This document shows positions 30,698-41,121 of a stretch of 50,823 nt of DNA, one piece after another. Location: the NCBI GenBank assembly GCA_018672285.1, contig JABHGC010000068.1, positions 1-50,823 on the forward strand, written 5' to 3'. The notes under the pieces are model-generated. The model saw nothing but the letters and a program-made list of their open reading frames with translations. It had not been told where the DNA came from and searched no databases. The translations under genes were made by a program, and so were the position numbers. Numbering within the stretch: position 1 is the stretch's first letter; each line of letters starts with the position of its first letter. This DNA is from Methylococcales bacterium. GTDB lineage: Bacteria > Pseudomonadota > Gammaproteobacteria > JABHGC01.

Positions 30698-33286
30698 TTA
30701 TGCGACCCCCCTCATTGATTTTTGAAACCCTAACGAACCACTCACTAGTGCAATTTCAATATGATCCCCTGGTTGAAATTGCCCGCCTAATATCGCTTGC
30801 GCCAATGGGTTTTCAATCTGCTGCTGAATTGCACGTTTTAAAGGCCTTGCCCCATATACCGGATCAAACCCCATTTCAGCCAATTGATCTAAACCTTCAT
30901 CAGTCCAGCTCAAGGTTAATTGTCGCTCTGCTAAGCGCGCCACTAATGATTGCATTTGAATTGCAGCGATAGAGCGAATATGTTCACGCCCTAAAGCATG
31001 GAAAACCACGGACTCGTCAACCCTGTTAATAAATTCAGGCTTGAAGTTTTGCTGCACCACATCCATCACCAATGCTTTTATGGTTTCACTATCAGAGTGC
31101 ACATGCTCCTGAATTAATTGTGAGCCAATATTGGATGTCATCACAATGACCGCATTACGAAAATCAACTGTGCGACCCTGGCCGTCCGTTAGGCGCCCGT
31201 CGTCCAACACTTGCAATAAGATGTTAAATACATCTGGATGGGCCTTTTCAATTTCATCCAACAAAATCACTGAGTATGGTTTACGCCGAACAGCCTCGGT
31301 TAAGTAACCCCCCTCTTCGTAACCCACATAACCTGGAGGTGCGCCCACTAAACGTGCCACTGAATGTTTTTCCATAAACTCAGACATATCAATCCGAACC
31401 ATGGCCTCTTCCGTATCAAACATAAAAGAGGCAAGGGTCTTACATAGCTCTGTTTTACCCACACCCGTTGGCCCCAGGAACAAAAACGACCCAATCGGTT
31501 TGCTTGGGTCTGACAAACCAGCTCGAGAACGGCGAATCGCATTACTCACCGCAACCACACCTTCACGCTGGCCAATCACCCTGACTTCTAATTCTTCCTC
31601 CATCCGCAATAACTTGTCTCGCTCTCCTTCCAGCATTTTAGCGACAGGAATACCGGTCCATTTGGCGACAATTTCGGCGACCTCATCTTCCCCAACTTTA
31701 TTTCTTAGCAAGGTCAGTTTGCTGTGATCCACTTTATTTTCTTCTTGAAGGCATTTTTCAAGCTCAGGTATTTTGCCGTACTGTATTTCCGACATGCGCG
31801 TTAAATCACCCACACGACGAGCAGTCTCTAGCTCATGCTTTAACCTTTCTAGCTCTTCTTTGGTATGATTATTACCCTGTAATGTTGCTTTCTCTGCTTT
31901 CCAGACATCACTTAAGGCAGCATATTCCTTCTCTGAGCTGCTCACGTCTTCCTCAAGGTCGGATAACCGCTGCACCGAGGCATCATCAGATTCTTTCTTT
32001 AACGCCTCGCGTTCTATCTTAAGTTGAATTAAGCGTCGATCTAGCCTGTCCATCACCTCTGGCATAGAGTCAATTTCCATTCTAATGCGACTGGCAGCCT
32101 CATCGATTAAATCGATGGCTTTATCGGGTAATTGTCGTCCTGAAATATACCGATGAGATAAAGTTGCGGCAGCAACAATGGCAGGGTCTGAAATATCAAC
32201 CCCATGATGCACTTCATAACGCTCTTTAAGCCCTCGTAATATTGCAATCGTACTTTCTACGGAAGGCTCTTCGACAAGCACTTTTTGGAAGCGGCGCTCT
32301 AGTGCAGCATCTTTTTCAATAAACTGACGGTACTCATCTAAGGTTGTCGCACCAACACAATGTAGCTCTCCTCTGGCTAACGCAGGTTTGAGCATGTTAC
32401 CGGCATCCATCGCGCCTTCAGCTTTACCGGCGCCCACCATCGTATGTAGCTCATCAATAAAAAGAATCACCTGGCCTTCTTGCTTCGCCAAATCATTTAA
32501 GACCCCTTTTAAGCGCTCTTCAAATTCCCCTCTAAATTTAGCCCCAGCGATTAATGCCCCCATATCTAACGATAACAGGCGCTTACCTTTAACCCCGTCT
32601 GGCACTTGGCCATCGATAATACGCTGTGCAAGTCCTTCCGCAATGGCGGTTTTACCCACACCTGGCTCACCAATTAACACCGGATTATTTTTTGTTCGAC
32701 GTTGCAATACCTGAATGGTTCGGCGAATTTCGTCATCTCGACCAATCACAGGGTCTAACTTTCCTTGCTCTGCTCGCTCGGTTAAGTCGATGGTAAAGCG
32801 CTCTAGCATTTGCCGCTGATCTTCCGCATTTGCATCATCCACTGTTTGCCCACCTCGTACGGCATCTATTGCTTGGGTGATATTGTCTTTGGTCGCGCCT
32901 GCTTGCTTTAATAAATCCGTTAAGGTGTCGGAGACTTCTAAGGCTGCAAGAATAAAAAGCTCACTGCTGATAAATTGGTCTTTGCGCTTTTGCGCTAATT
33001 TATCCGTTATATTGAATAGCCGGTTTAACCCATTGGACACTTGGACATCACCGCCAACACCTTCAACACCAGGCAGTTGCTCCAATGCCTGATTGAGTGA
33101 GTTAGCCAGTTGATTTACATTGATTCCCGCACTCGTAAAGAGTGGGCGAATACTCCCCCCATCCTGACTCATCATCGCCACCACGATATGAATGGGTTCT
33201 ATAAATTGGTGATCTCGGCCGACAGCAAGACTTTGCGCGTCTGATAAAGCGTCTTGAAACTTAGCCGTTAATCGGTCTGTTCTCAT
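30698..33286 (-). CDS. clpB: ATP-dependent chaperone ClpB
   Basis: Two AAA modules ([30 protein letters not shown]); start at MRTDRL (33286) preceded by GGGAGAG. Confidence 0.97.
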   Translation of the reverse strand: MRTDRLTAKFQDALSDAQSLAVGRDHQFIEPIHIVVAMMSQDGGSIRPLFTSAGINVNQLANSLNQALEQLPGVEGVGGDVQVSNGLNRLFNITDKLAQKRKDQFISSELFILAALEVSDTLTDLLKQAGATKDNITQAIDAVRGGQTVDDANAEDQRQMLERFTIDLTERAEQGKLDPVIGRDDEIRRTIQVLQRRTKNNPVLIGEPGVGKTAIAEGLAQRIIDGQVPDGVKGKRLLSLDMGALIAGAKFRGEFEERLKGVLNDLAKQEGQVILFIDELHTMVGAGKAEGAMDAGNMLKPALARGELHCVGATTLDEYRQFIEKDAALERRFQKVLVEEPSVESTIAILRGLKERYEVHHGVDISDPAIVAAATLSHRYISGRQLPDKAIDLIDEAASRIRMEIDSMPEVMDRLDRRLIQLKIEREALKKESDDASVQRLSDLEEDVSSSEKEYAALSDVWKAEKATLQGNNHTKEELERLKHELETARRVGDLTRMSEIQYGKIPELEKCLQEENKVDHSKLTLLRNKVGEDEVAEIVAKWTGIPVAKMLEGERDKLLRMEEELEVRVIGQREGVVAVSNAIRRSRAGLSDPSKPIGSFLFLGPTGVGKTELCKTLASFMFDTEEAMVRIDMSEFMEKHSVARLVGAPPGYVGYEEGGYLTEAVRRKPYSVILLDEIEKAHPDVFNILLQVLDDGRLTDGQGRTVDFRNAVIVMTSNIGSQLIQEHVHSDSETIKALVMDVVQQNFKPEFINRVDESVVFHALGREHIRSIAAIQMQSLVARLAERQLTLSWTDEGLDQLAEMGFDPVYGARPLKRAIQQQIENPLAQAILGGQFQPGDHIEIALVSGSLGFQKSMRGVA

Positions 33287-33321
33287 TGTTCTCTCCCAAC
33301 AAAATAATGTCATTACAAGTA

Positions 33322-33350
33322 AGGTGGGATTAGAGCAAGGCTTTTTCAAG
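33322..33350 (-). promoter_or_regulatory. RpoH (sigma-32)-type promoter of clpB
   Basis: Minus strand CTTGAAA-14 nt-TCCCACCT, versus CTTGAAA-N11-16-CCCCATNT. Confidence 0.7.
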
Positions 33351-33506
33351 CCCTATTGAAGCTTAATTATGACGGTTCACCACAATCAATCGCGCACGAC
33401 GAAACCGTCCAGTCGCGCCCATTTACCCTCTAATAAGAAAAAAGCATGTTTACAATGGTAACGCTACTTTTTAACGCCTTTTCGAGGGAAAACGAACCTT
33501 TTATGG

Positions 33507-34916
33507 CTAACTGACACCTAAATCGAGGTATGAACGGGCAATTTTCTCAATTGCCACCACAAATACTGCGGTTCTAAAATCGACGATTTTATCACTACTG
33601 TGCAGTTTCGCCCTGATTTCTTGGTAGGCAAGACGCATCGTGTCCTCCAACCCAGAACGCACTAAATCGAGTTCACCTGCACCCCGAATAATCTCTTCTC
33701 GCATCCAGTCAGGCACTGGTTTTTCACTCATCCCTTCAATCGCAGAGACAATATGTCGACCACGCGACTCATCAAAGCGCCGCTCAATTCGACCAAAACG
33801 AATGTGAGATAAATTTCGCACCCACTCAAAGTAAGACACAGCAACACCACCCGCATTCACATACGCATCCGGTAACACCACAATGCCCTTTCGCTTCAGC
33901 ACTTGATCCGCTTCAAAGGTCACAGGGCCATTGGCCGCTTCAACCACGAGTCTCGCTTTGATTCGGTCGGCATTGCCAACATCAATGACACTTTCCAATG
34001 CGGCAGGGATTAAAATATCACATTCCATTTCAAGTGCCGCGGTACCTGCTTCATCAAAATTGGCTTCCGGGAATCCATTGACGGTTTTATGCTCAACCAC
34101 ATAGTCATACAGTGCTTGAATATTTATCCCCGCAGGGTTTTCAACCACGCCATCACGCTCAATCACAGCTATGATTTTAGCGCCACTTTCTTCCTGTAAA
34201 AATTTAGACGCATGGTAACCCACATTACCAAGCCCTTGAATAATAATCGTTTTTTCTGACAGACCACCTTCTAACCCGGCCATTTTTACATCATCAGGAT
34301 GACGGAAAAATTCTTCAATCGCATACTGAACCCCTCGGCCTGTAGCCTCAGTTCGCCCTTGTATGCCACCATGTTCAACAGGCTTCCCTGTGACACAAGC
34401 AATGGCATTAATGTCTTCAGGGAATAATTGTTTGTAAGTATCTTGAATCCAAGCCATTTCCCGTTGCCCAGTTCCCATATCAGGTGCAGGTACATTGGTT
34501 GATGGGCTTAAAAAACCTTTTCGCGCCAACTCTTTCGCAAAACGTCGAGTAATGGCCTCCATTTCACCTCGGGAATACTGATTAGGGTCAATCCGTAACC
34601 CGCCTTTGGAGCCGCCAAATGGCACGTTAACAATCGCGCATTTGTAAGTCATTAACGCAGCTAGCGCTTCAACTTCTTCAATATCGACTTCAGGTGCATA
34701 TCGAATACCACCTTTTGACGGCAACCGGTGAGTACTGTGCACGGCACGCCAGCCAGAAAACATCTCAATTTTGCCACGAATTTCCACGGGAAAACTCACC
34801 TGGAGAATCGCATTACAACTTCGAATGGCTTCAGCAATACTAGGGTCTAAATCCATCGCTTGTACTGCTTGCTGAACCATTTGATCAACACTTTGCTTAA
34901 ACCCTAAACCACTCAT
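33507..34916 (-). CDS. Glu/Leu/Phe/Val dehydrogenase (NAD(P)-glutamate dehydrogenase type)
   Basis: PSKGGIRYAPEVD, CAIVNVPFGGSKGGL, GLGNVGYHASKFL. Confidence 0.92.
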   Translation of the reverse strand: MSGLGFKQSVDQMVQQAVQAMDLDPSIAEAIRSCNAILQVSFPVEIRGKIEMFSGWRAVHSTHRLPSKGGIRYAPEVDIEEVEALAALMTYKCAIVNVPFGGSKGGLRIDPNQYSRGEMEAITRRFAKELARKGFLSPSTNVPAPDMGTGQREMAWIQDTYKQLFPEDINAIACVTGKPVEHGGIQGRTEATGRGVQYAIEEFFRHPDDVKMAGLEGGLSEKTIIIQGLGNVGYHASKFLQEESGAKIIAVIERDGVVENPAGINIQALYDYVVEHKTVNGFPEANFDEAGTAALEMECDILIPAALESVIDVGNADRIKARLVVEAANGPVTFEADQVLKRKGIVVLPDAYVNAGGVAVSYFEWVRNLSHIRFGRIERRFDESRGRHIVSAIEGMSEKPVPDWMREEIIRGAGELDLVRSGLEDTMRLAYQEIRAKLHSSDKIVDFRTAVFVVAIEKIARSYLDLGVS

Positions 34917-35061
34917 ATCACCTCCTACGCATTTTCATTAATCTAGGATATATACCTATAAGAATAGTTTAGCAGTAATGTAATATTTTACCTCGGAAGG
35001 TCGCATTACAAGCTTGAAGTTACTCACTCCTAGGCTATACCTATACTATATAGGAGCACAC

Positions 35062-35115
35062 ATGAATCAGCATTTAAATCAATCTCTCAGCAGTTTACTC
35101 AACACGCTACACTAG
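35062..35115 (+). other. 17-codon 5' segment ending in TAG, in frame with the downstream REC/GGDEF/EAL-like ORF
   Basis: AGGAG, 5-nt spacer, ATG at 35062; MNQHLNQSLSSLLNTLH-TAG; frame continues openly to 37368. Confidence 0.75.
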
Positions 35116-35133
35116 GCACACGACCATAAACAC

Positions 35134-37368
35134 TTGCCTAACTTGGTACAGAAAAGCATTGAACCTCTGGTTTTTCCACCCAGGCAAATTTCCCAATTGC
35201 TGAACCATGTCGCCAATATCCCTGAAAATATACAAGCACAATTTGGGCAAACAATTGCGGCATTAAACAGCTTATTGTCCGACCCTACGCAAGCTGAGCA
35301 TGATATTGAGGAGTTATCCGGTTGGATTTTGCAACTTCGCGCACTCATCAATCAAACTAAAGAACACACTAAGTCGCAGCCACCCACGCTATACAACCAA
35401 GGTTTCCAAGTCGCTTTTTATGACTTAACTCAAACTGCTGATCAAGCTGCTTTTACCACGGTACTCGCCACCAATGATTTTAATTTGATCTGGCACTTTG
35501 ATGCGGATCACTTTGACCCGGACCAAGAAATTGATTTTTTTGTTCTAAGGTCAAATCAGCTAACAACCATAAAACCGTTTATTCAACAGCTCAAAAGAAA
35601 ACACCCTAACATCCCTATTACTGTTTTATCTGAAGGGACAACCAGTGAAAAACTGGGTATTTTAAAAATGGGTATACAGGCAATTTTGCCTTTTAAGAGC
35701 AACCCCATTGACTTGTTATCTCATTTATTTCAACACCGAGATCGCTCTCAGTTTTGTCGATTGCTAATGATCGGCGACTGCAGCTATCAAGCCATGAAAA
35801 ATGACACAATTCACATCACTCAGTGGCCAGAAATCCCCGAGTCATTAAACGAGCTACGCAGTATTTACCCCGATGTTTGTTTAATTGCCAGCAACATCCA
35901 AAGCACAACAGGCTTTGAACTCGCCCAGCTCATTCATGCTGAACCGAAGTTCACCATGCTACCGATTTATATTGCGAATAATGGTGACACTAAAAACCAA
36001 TCATTAGCACCTTATGTTCATATCCTCCATTCAGATAACCCAGACGAGGTCATCCCCCTCTTTTTACAAAGTGCCGCCCAATACCGCACAATGAGTCAAA
36101 GAGCCATTTTTTATAAACGTATTGACCCTACGACTGGGTTACTCAGGCCTAAGTACTTTAGCCATCAATTTCATGACTTTGTGCATCACGCTCAAGGTAA
36201 GTTAAATGCCACCATCATGATTAGCCTAGAAAGCTACTCATTTTTACTACAAGCCATTGGCATTAACCGAATTGAATCTTTGCACTCTCAAATCGCATTG
36301 AGAGTCCAAGGTTTACTCAACAATAATGAGTTTGCTTGCCGCTATACCGATCGCCAGTTTTGCATTGGTTTAGTCAATACGGAGTTTGACCGTATTCACC
36401 AGTTAGCAGGCTTATTGCTAGAGGCTGTTCGTAATAAGCCCTACCAAATCGCCCACCATATGATTAATGTCGCCGCACATGTTGGCCTTTCAGCCGTGGA
36501 GAAAGAGGCCTCCGAGATTGCCATCGCTAATGCGCTACAAATCAGCACCCAAGCCATCCATAAAGACATCGATATTTTGTCCCATGGCTCACTAGTCCAT
36601 CTTGAGAAATTAGAGAAAATTGATGATTTATGGGGCAAAAGGATTAAGCAAGGTTTTGAAAAAGATAAATTTTTTCTCGTATTTCACCCAATCATTAGCT
36701 TGTTAGGGGATGATTTACCACGCTACGAAACACTATTGCGGCTCAGAGAAGGCATGGACATCTTCCCTCCCATTCAATTTTTGGATGCGCTAGCCGCTCA
36801 AGACAAAATGACCGAGATCGACCGTCTTGTCATTCAGAAAAGCATCAAGAAAATTACTGATACCCAAGATATCGTGCAGCTGTTCATCAAAATTTCTCTG
36901 CCGTCCATGCGGGATAGTACCTTTATCCCTTGGCTTGAAGAGACCTTAAAAGCGAGTAACATTAATCCAACGGCACTTATTTTTGAGCTATCTGAGAAGT
37001 CTGTGTTCGATGATTTTGAGCGCACGAAAAAATTTGCATCCGGATTGCGCTTGCTTCAAGTGGGTCTTTCAATTGAACACTTTGGGGTACATCAAGATTC
37101 TTTAGAGCTTTTGAGCAATTGCCCAATTGAGTTCATTAAATTAGATAAATCGTTGACCTATGGTATTGCGAGTAGCCCTGAACACCAAATCCTGGTGAAA
37201 AAAATCACGAGATACGCAGCAGAGAATCACTCTCGCATCTTGGCATCGTATGTCGAGAGCACTAAGTCACTCTCATTATTGCTAACACTGGGTGTCAGCT
37301 ATATCCAGGGGAATTTCTTACAACAGCCTACTGAAGCACTTGATTACGACTTCAATTACGATTTATAG
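35134..37368 (+). CDS. FimX-like degenerate REC/GGDEF/EAL protein (open part downstream of TAG)
   Basis: DPTTGLLRPKYF (GGDEF-domain start), RYETLLRLREG (EAL-domain start), FELSEKSVFDDF, IEHFG, IEFIKLDKSL; TTG start only by ORF caller. Confidence 0.75.
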   Translation: MPNLVQKSIEPLVFPPRQISQLLNHVANIPENIQAQFGQTIAALNSLLSDPTQAEHDIEELSGWILQLRALINQTKEHTKSQPPTLYNQGFQVAFYDLTQTADQAAFTTVLATNDFNLIWHFDADHFDPDQEIDFFVLRSNQLTTIKPFIQQLKRKHPNIPITVLSEGTTSEKLGILKMGIQAILPFKSNPIDLLSHLFQHRDRSQFCRLLMIGDCSYQAMKNDTIHITQWPEIPESLNELRSIYPDVCLIASNIQSTTGFELAQLIHAEPKFTMLPIYIANNGDTKNQSLAPYVHILHSDNPDEVIPLFLQSAAQYRTMSQRAIFYKRIDPTTGLLRPKYFSHQFHDFVHHAQGKLNATIMISLESYSFLLQAIGINRIESLHSQIALRVQGLLNNNEFACRYTDRQFCIGLVNTEFDRIHQLAGLLLEAVRNKPYQIAHHMINVAAHVGLSAVEKEASEIAIANALQISTQAIHKDIDILSHGSLVHLEKLEKIDDLWGKRIKQGFEKDKFFLVFHPIISLLGDDLPRYETLLRLREGMDIFPPIQFLDALAAQDKMTEIDRLVIQKSIKKITDTQDIVQLFIKISLPSMRDSTFIPWLEETLKASNINPTALIFELSEKSVFDDFERTKKFASGLRLLQVGLSIEHFGVHQDSLELLSNCPIEFIKLDKSLTYGIASSPEHQILVKKITRYAAENHSRILASYVESTKSLSLLLTLGVSYIQGNFLQQPTEALDYDFNYDL

Positions 37369-38028
37369 CGCTGTCGCAACAGGTGCGGATAAAAACTGGT
37401 TAACCCGATCAACCAGCTCCTCAACGGGTTGTTTACGACAAGTCATTGGGGCAGAACAGGCGACAGATGCGCCACCTGGCATCCATACTTTTTTATCAAC
37501 ATCACTAGACATCACTTTGACCGGAAATAATAAGACACTTTGGTGAGAGACAAGACGCACAATGGTTTCTCGTAATGACGTATTTGTTTCACCACAGCCC
37601 AAGCAGCCAGCTTGAAAACAGGCAACAACTTCCCCTGCTTTTGTTGCGGTTAAAACGGCTCGAATGACCTCTTCATCCGTGTTTGAGCTAACCTCAATCG
37701 CACCAAATGCCACGAACAATTTGTTCAACCATTTTTTCTGATACATTTTTGTGGGGACTAAAAAGCGAATCGGGCGGTCAGTGGCAGCAATGAGCAGCAA
37801 TGGGTCTAACCACGTTTGTTGGTGCGATAAGATAATGCCACCGCCATGCAAAGGTAAATCTGGCTTTTGTAAATGCCCTTTCTTGTAGCCTGAAGCAACC
37901 AGACGAATAGTACCATCCACAATCCAGAACCAAGAAGGACCCCAGTCTACTCGGTGTGCTTTGTAAGCACTCCAAACAAACAATACCATTAAGATAGTGA
38001 GAACGGAGAAAAATAGAATGGTAAACAT
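37363..38028 (-). CDS. PlsC-like 1-acylglycerol-3-phosphate acyltransferase family protein, divergent motifs
   Basis: N-terminal TM; GGGIILSHQQTWLDPLLL, FLVPTKMYQKKW, VVACFQAGCLGCG. Confidence 0.65.
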   Translation of the reverse strand: MFTILFFSVLTILMVLFVWSAYKAHRVDWGPSWFWIVDGTIRLVASGYKKGHLQKPDLPLHGGGIILSHQQTWLDPLLLIAATDRPIRFLVPTKMYQKKWLNKLFVAFGAIEVSSNTDEEVIRAVLTATKAGEVVACFQAGCLGCGETNTSLRETIVRLVSHQSVLLFPVKVMSSDVDKKVWMPGGASVACSAPMTCRKQPVEELVDRVNQFLSAPVATAL

Positions 38029-38115
38029 ACGCTTGGCTCCAATAGTAACGGGGTTAGGCTATGAGTTGAGTGTGCCACTCACGGCCATAAGCCTCCAGAA
38101 CTAAAGGACAAACGG

Positions 38116-38631
38116 TCATTTTTTTGGTTTAGGCTTGTATACTTTACGATCAAAGATGTCATTTCGGCGACTAACGACCCGATCTAAAAACAATAAACCG
38201 TCAAGATGGTCTAACTCATGCTGCACTGCGCGTGCTTCATAACCGGACATTTCAAAGTTAAGCTCGTTACCTTCAGGATCAAAAGCTTCTAAGGTGATTT
38301 TTTCTGCCCTAACCACATTACCGGTATAGTCCGGCACGGATAAACACCCTTCTCGACCCAGCTTAAACCCATCCCATTCTGTGATTTCAGGGTTGATCAA
38401 TACCAGATGCCCATGATTTTTAGTTTTTTTACGACCAGACACATCCACAATACAGATACGTTGAAAATGGCCTACTTGAGGTGCGGCAATGCCCACCGCT
38501 CCTGGCCCAACACCCAGCGTGTCTTCAAGGTCGGCAATAAAGTCCCATAAAGTTTGATCAAAGTGTTCCACTTCAAGTGATTTTTGGCGCAAACGCTCAT
38601 CGGGATAAGACAGTATTTCTAAAGAAGCCAT
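38116..38631 (-). CDS. def: Peptide deformylase
   Basis: GIAAPQVG, EGCLSVPDY, QHELDHLDG. Confidence 0.95.
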   Translation of the reverse strand: MASLEILSYPDERLRQKSLEVEHFDQTLWDFIADLEDTLGVGPGAVGIAAPQVGHFQRICIVDVSGRKKTKNHGHLVLINPEITEWDGFKLGREGCLSVPDYTGNVVRAEKITLEAFDPEGNELNFEMSGYEARAVQHELDHLDGLLFLDRVVSRRNDIFDRKVYKPKPKK

Positions 38632-38633
38632 GC

Positions 38634-39152
38634 CTACCCCACCAACGTTTCAATATCCATCACTTGAATTTCGATGCCATCTCGATTCAATGGCGCCAGC
38701 TTATCCACCAAATCATCGGTTGAATTGGTGGCAACACCTTCTATATGCATGATGTAGATAGGTGCCTGTGCTGTGCCACCCACGTCAGATTCAAGGTCAA
38801 CAATGTTAACGCCTTGTTCGGCTAACACGCCTGTCACTTCCGCAACGATCCCTGCGCGGTCTGTGCCTAAAACGGTCACTCGAACATTAGGCTCCACATG
38901 CTGGTGCAAACCACCACTGACTTCAACACTGTGTACACAAAGCCCCATTTTGTCTTTAATTATGGCAATCGCATCATCACCATTTTTATTCTCAGGGTGG
39001 CTGATCATGAGCATGACGGTAAAGTTGCCACCTAATCGCATCATTGAGGCTTCACCGAGGTCATATCCATTTTCAAACAACGTTTGAGTGATTTGAGCCA
39101 CGATTCCTTGTTGGTCTTGCCCGACCAAGGTCAACATATACCAGTTTGCCAC
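38634..39152 (-). CDS. ACT-domain protein, GcvR family
   Basis: Two ACT domains: LVGQDQQGIVAQITQTLFENG, VLGTDRAGIVAEVTGVLAEQGVNI. Confidence 0.85.
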   Translation of the reverse strand: MANWYMLTLVGQDQQGIVAQITQTLFENGYDLGEASMMRLGGNFTVMLMISHPENKNGDDAIAIIKDKMGLCVHSVEVSGGLHQHVEPNVRVTVLGTDRAGIVAEVTGVLAEQGVNIVDLESDVGGTAQAPIYIMHIEGVATNSTDDLVDKLAPLNRDGIEIQVMDIETLVG

Positions 39153-39162
39153 TACACGTCCT

Positions 39163-39903
39163 TTAATCTTGTAACCAAATTAAGGTGGCCATTCTGCCTG
39201 TCACACCATCACGCCGGTAAGAGAAAAACTGTGCCTCATTTTCATAGGTACACCACTGACCGCCATGCACGGAATGAACACCTAGTGCATTTAACCGAAG
39301 TGTAGCAATTTTCACCAAATCCGCCATGTAATGTCCGGTTTTTCCTGCAACAAAAGCGAATTCTACTGGCTGCACTATATTCGGAATCGCGTCTAAAAAT
39401 GCTTGCCTTACCTCAGCGCCCACCTCAAATTGCCTGCCACTAATCGCAGGCCCAATCCAAACATGGATTTGTGCAGGATCTATCGCCATTTGACCCACGG
39501 CCGTTTCCAGGATGCCATCACACAAACCACGCCACCCAGCATGAACCGCACTCACAACCGACCCGTTTTGGTCTGCCAATAAAATAGGCAAACAATCTGC
39601 CGTCATCACCAAACAAACAGCCCCTGCTGCTCGAGCAATACTGCCATCTGCTTCTATTTTTGGCTGCCAAGCTTCAGATTCGATGACGATTTGACTGTGT
39701 GTTTGCTGCAACCACATAGGTTCAACGGGCAAGTTTGCCTGACTCACCAAGGCTTGCCGATTCTGCTCAACGCAGCCAGGATCATCTTGAACATGATCCC
39801 CCAGGTTTAAACTTGAATACGGCGCTTTGCTACAACCACCAAGCCGCGTGGTTGATAACGCTTTAACCCTGGGATGATGTGGCCACTCAACCTGAATGTT
39901 CAT
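39163..39903 (-). CDS. pgeF: Peptidoglycan editing factor PgeF (YfiH, laccase-domain)
   Basis: TADCLPILLAD, SAVHAGWRGL, IGPAISGRQFEVG; next to rluD. Confidence 0.92.
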   Translation of the reverse strand: MNIQVEWPHHPRVKALSTTRLGGCSKAPYSSLNLGDHVQDDPGCVEQNRQALVSQANLPVEPMWLQQTHSQIVIESEAWQPKIEADGSIARAAGAVCLVMTADCLPILLADQNGSVVSAVHAGWRGLCDGILETAVGQMAIDPAQIHVWIGPAISGRQFEVGAEVRQAFLDAIPNIVQPVEFAFVAGKTGHYMADLVKIATLRLNALGVHSVHGGQWCTYENEAQFFSYRRDGVTGRMATLIWLQD

Positions 39904-40858
39904 CAGAGTCGGCCTTTAACACCGCAAGTAATTTGGCAAAATCATCGGGTAAAGGGGCTGTCCACTCTAGCATCTCGCCGGTTATTGGCTGCTCTAAACC
40001 CAGTGTTTTCGCATGCAAGGCTTGCCGCCCAAATTGCTGTAAAAAATTAATGGTTTCAGCATCCGCTTGCTTAGGCAACCTAACGCCTCTGCCATACGTT
40101 TTATCGCCAATAATCGGAAAACGTTTATGTGCCATGTGCACCCGTATCTGATGCGTACGGCCTGTTTCCAGTTTGACGGCAACATGTGTGTGCGCTCTAA
40201 AACGGTGAATCACTCGAAAGTGAGTAATCGCTTCTTTACTGTTTTTATCTGTCACGCACATTTTTTTCCGGTCACTTTCCTGCCGACCAATAGGCGCATC
40301 TATGGTACCCCCACCCGTCATGACACCAGACACCACACATTCATACTCACGAGAAAACGCTCGGTTCTGTAGTTGCGCCACTAAGGCGCAGTGAGCCTCA
40401 ACGGTTCTGGCCACAACCAACAACCCTGTCGTCATTTTATCCAAACGATGCACGATGCCCGCCCTTGGCACTAAGTTCAGTGCAGGGTCATGGTGCAATA
40501 ACGCATTTTGCATGGTGCCCATTAAATTACCCGGCGCCGGATGCACAACCAGCCCAGCTGGTTTGTTCACCACAATCAAATCATCATCCTGATATACAAT
40601 ATCTAATGGTATGGGTTCAGCCTGACTCTCGACTTCAATGGTTGCCGGAATGGTAATACTAACCTGTTCGTCCCCGTGCAACTTATACTTTGCTTTGCAC
40701 ACCCTTCCATTCAAGGTAACTAAATCTTTTTTAATCCAATCACTGACTCTACTCCTAGAGTATTTTTGCAAATAATCGGTAACGGCTTGATCCAACCGTA
40801 AACCGCGCTGATCTAATGTGACTTGCCAATCTATGGTTTCTTGCTCACTCATACTCAT
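39887..40858 (-). CDS. rluD: 23S rRNA pseudouridine synthase RluD
   Basis: GIVHRLDKMTTGLLVVA, S4-like N-terminus. Confidence 0.94.
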   Translation of the reverse strand: MSMSEQETIDWQVTLDQRGLRLDQAVTDYLQKYSRSRVSDWIKKDLVTLNGRVCKAKYKLHGDEQVSITIPATIEVESQAEPIPLDIVYQDDDLIVVNKPAGLVVHPAPGNLMGTMQNALLHHDPALNLVPRAGIVHRLDKMTTGLLVVARTVEAHCALVAQLQNRAFSREYECVVSGVMTGGGTIDAPIGRQESDRKKMCVTDKNSKEAITHFRVIHRFRAHTHVAVKLETGRTHQIRVHMAHKRFPIIGDKTYGRGVRLPKQADAETINFLQQFGRQALHAKTLGLEQPITGEMLEWTAPLPDDFAKLLAVLKADSDEHSG

Positions 40859-41121
40859 CCAGTATTACTAAACCCTAATATTTTCCCTACGTTTCATTCG
40901 ATGGTATACTACCTGAATCCTGCATGCAGTTGTGCTTATTTAGCACAAGATATTGATTACGCTAGCATGAGATATACAGGATAAATCTACGACTGCCCTT
41001 CCCACACAGCAAAGTGTTCCTATTGATCAACAGCTTGTGTTGAAGAAGTGCAAATACAGACTGGCTTTAAATGCTATGCTGTAAAGATTAAACTGACTAA
41101 ACAATATAACCAGGACTCACC

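Noticed and set aside
33287-33349. N-terminal extension of clpB
   Set aside because: Overlaps the RpoH -35 element; canonical [11 protein letters not shown] start is downstream.
40930-40948. TTGTGC-7-GCACAA hairpin between rluD and bamD
   Set aside because: Short inverted repeat without T tract or clear operator match; could be chance.
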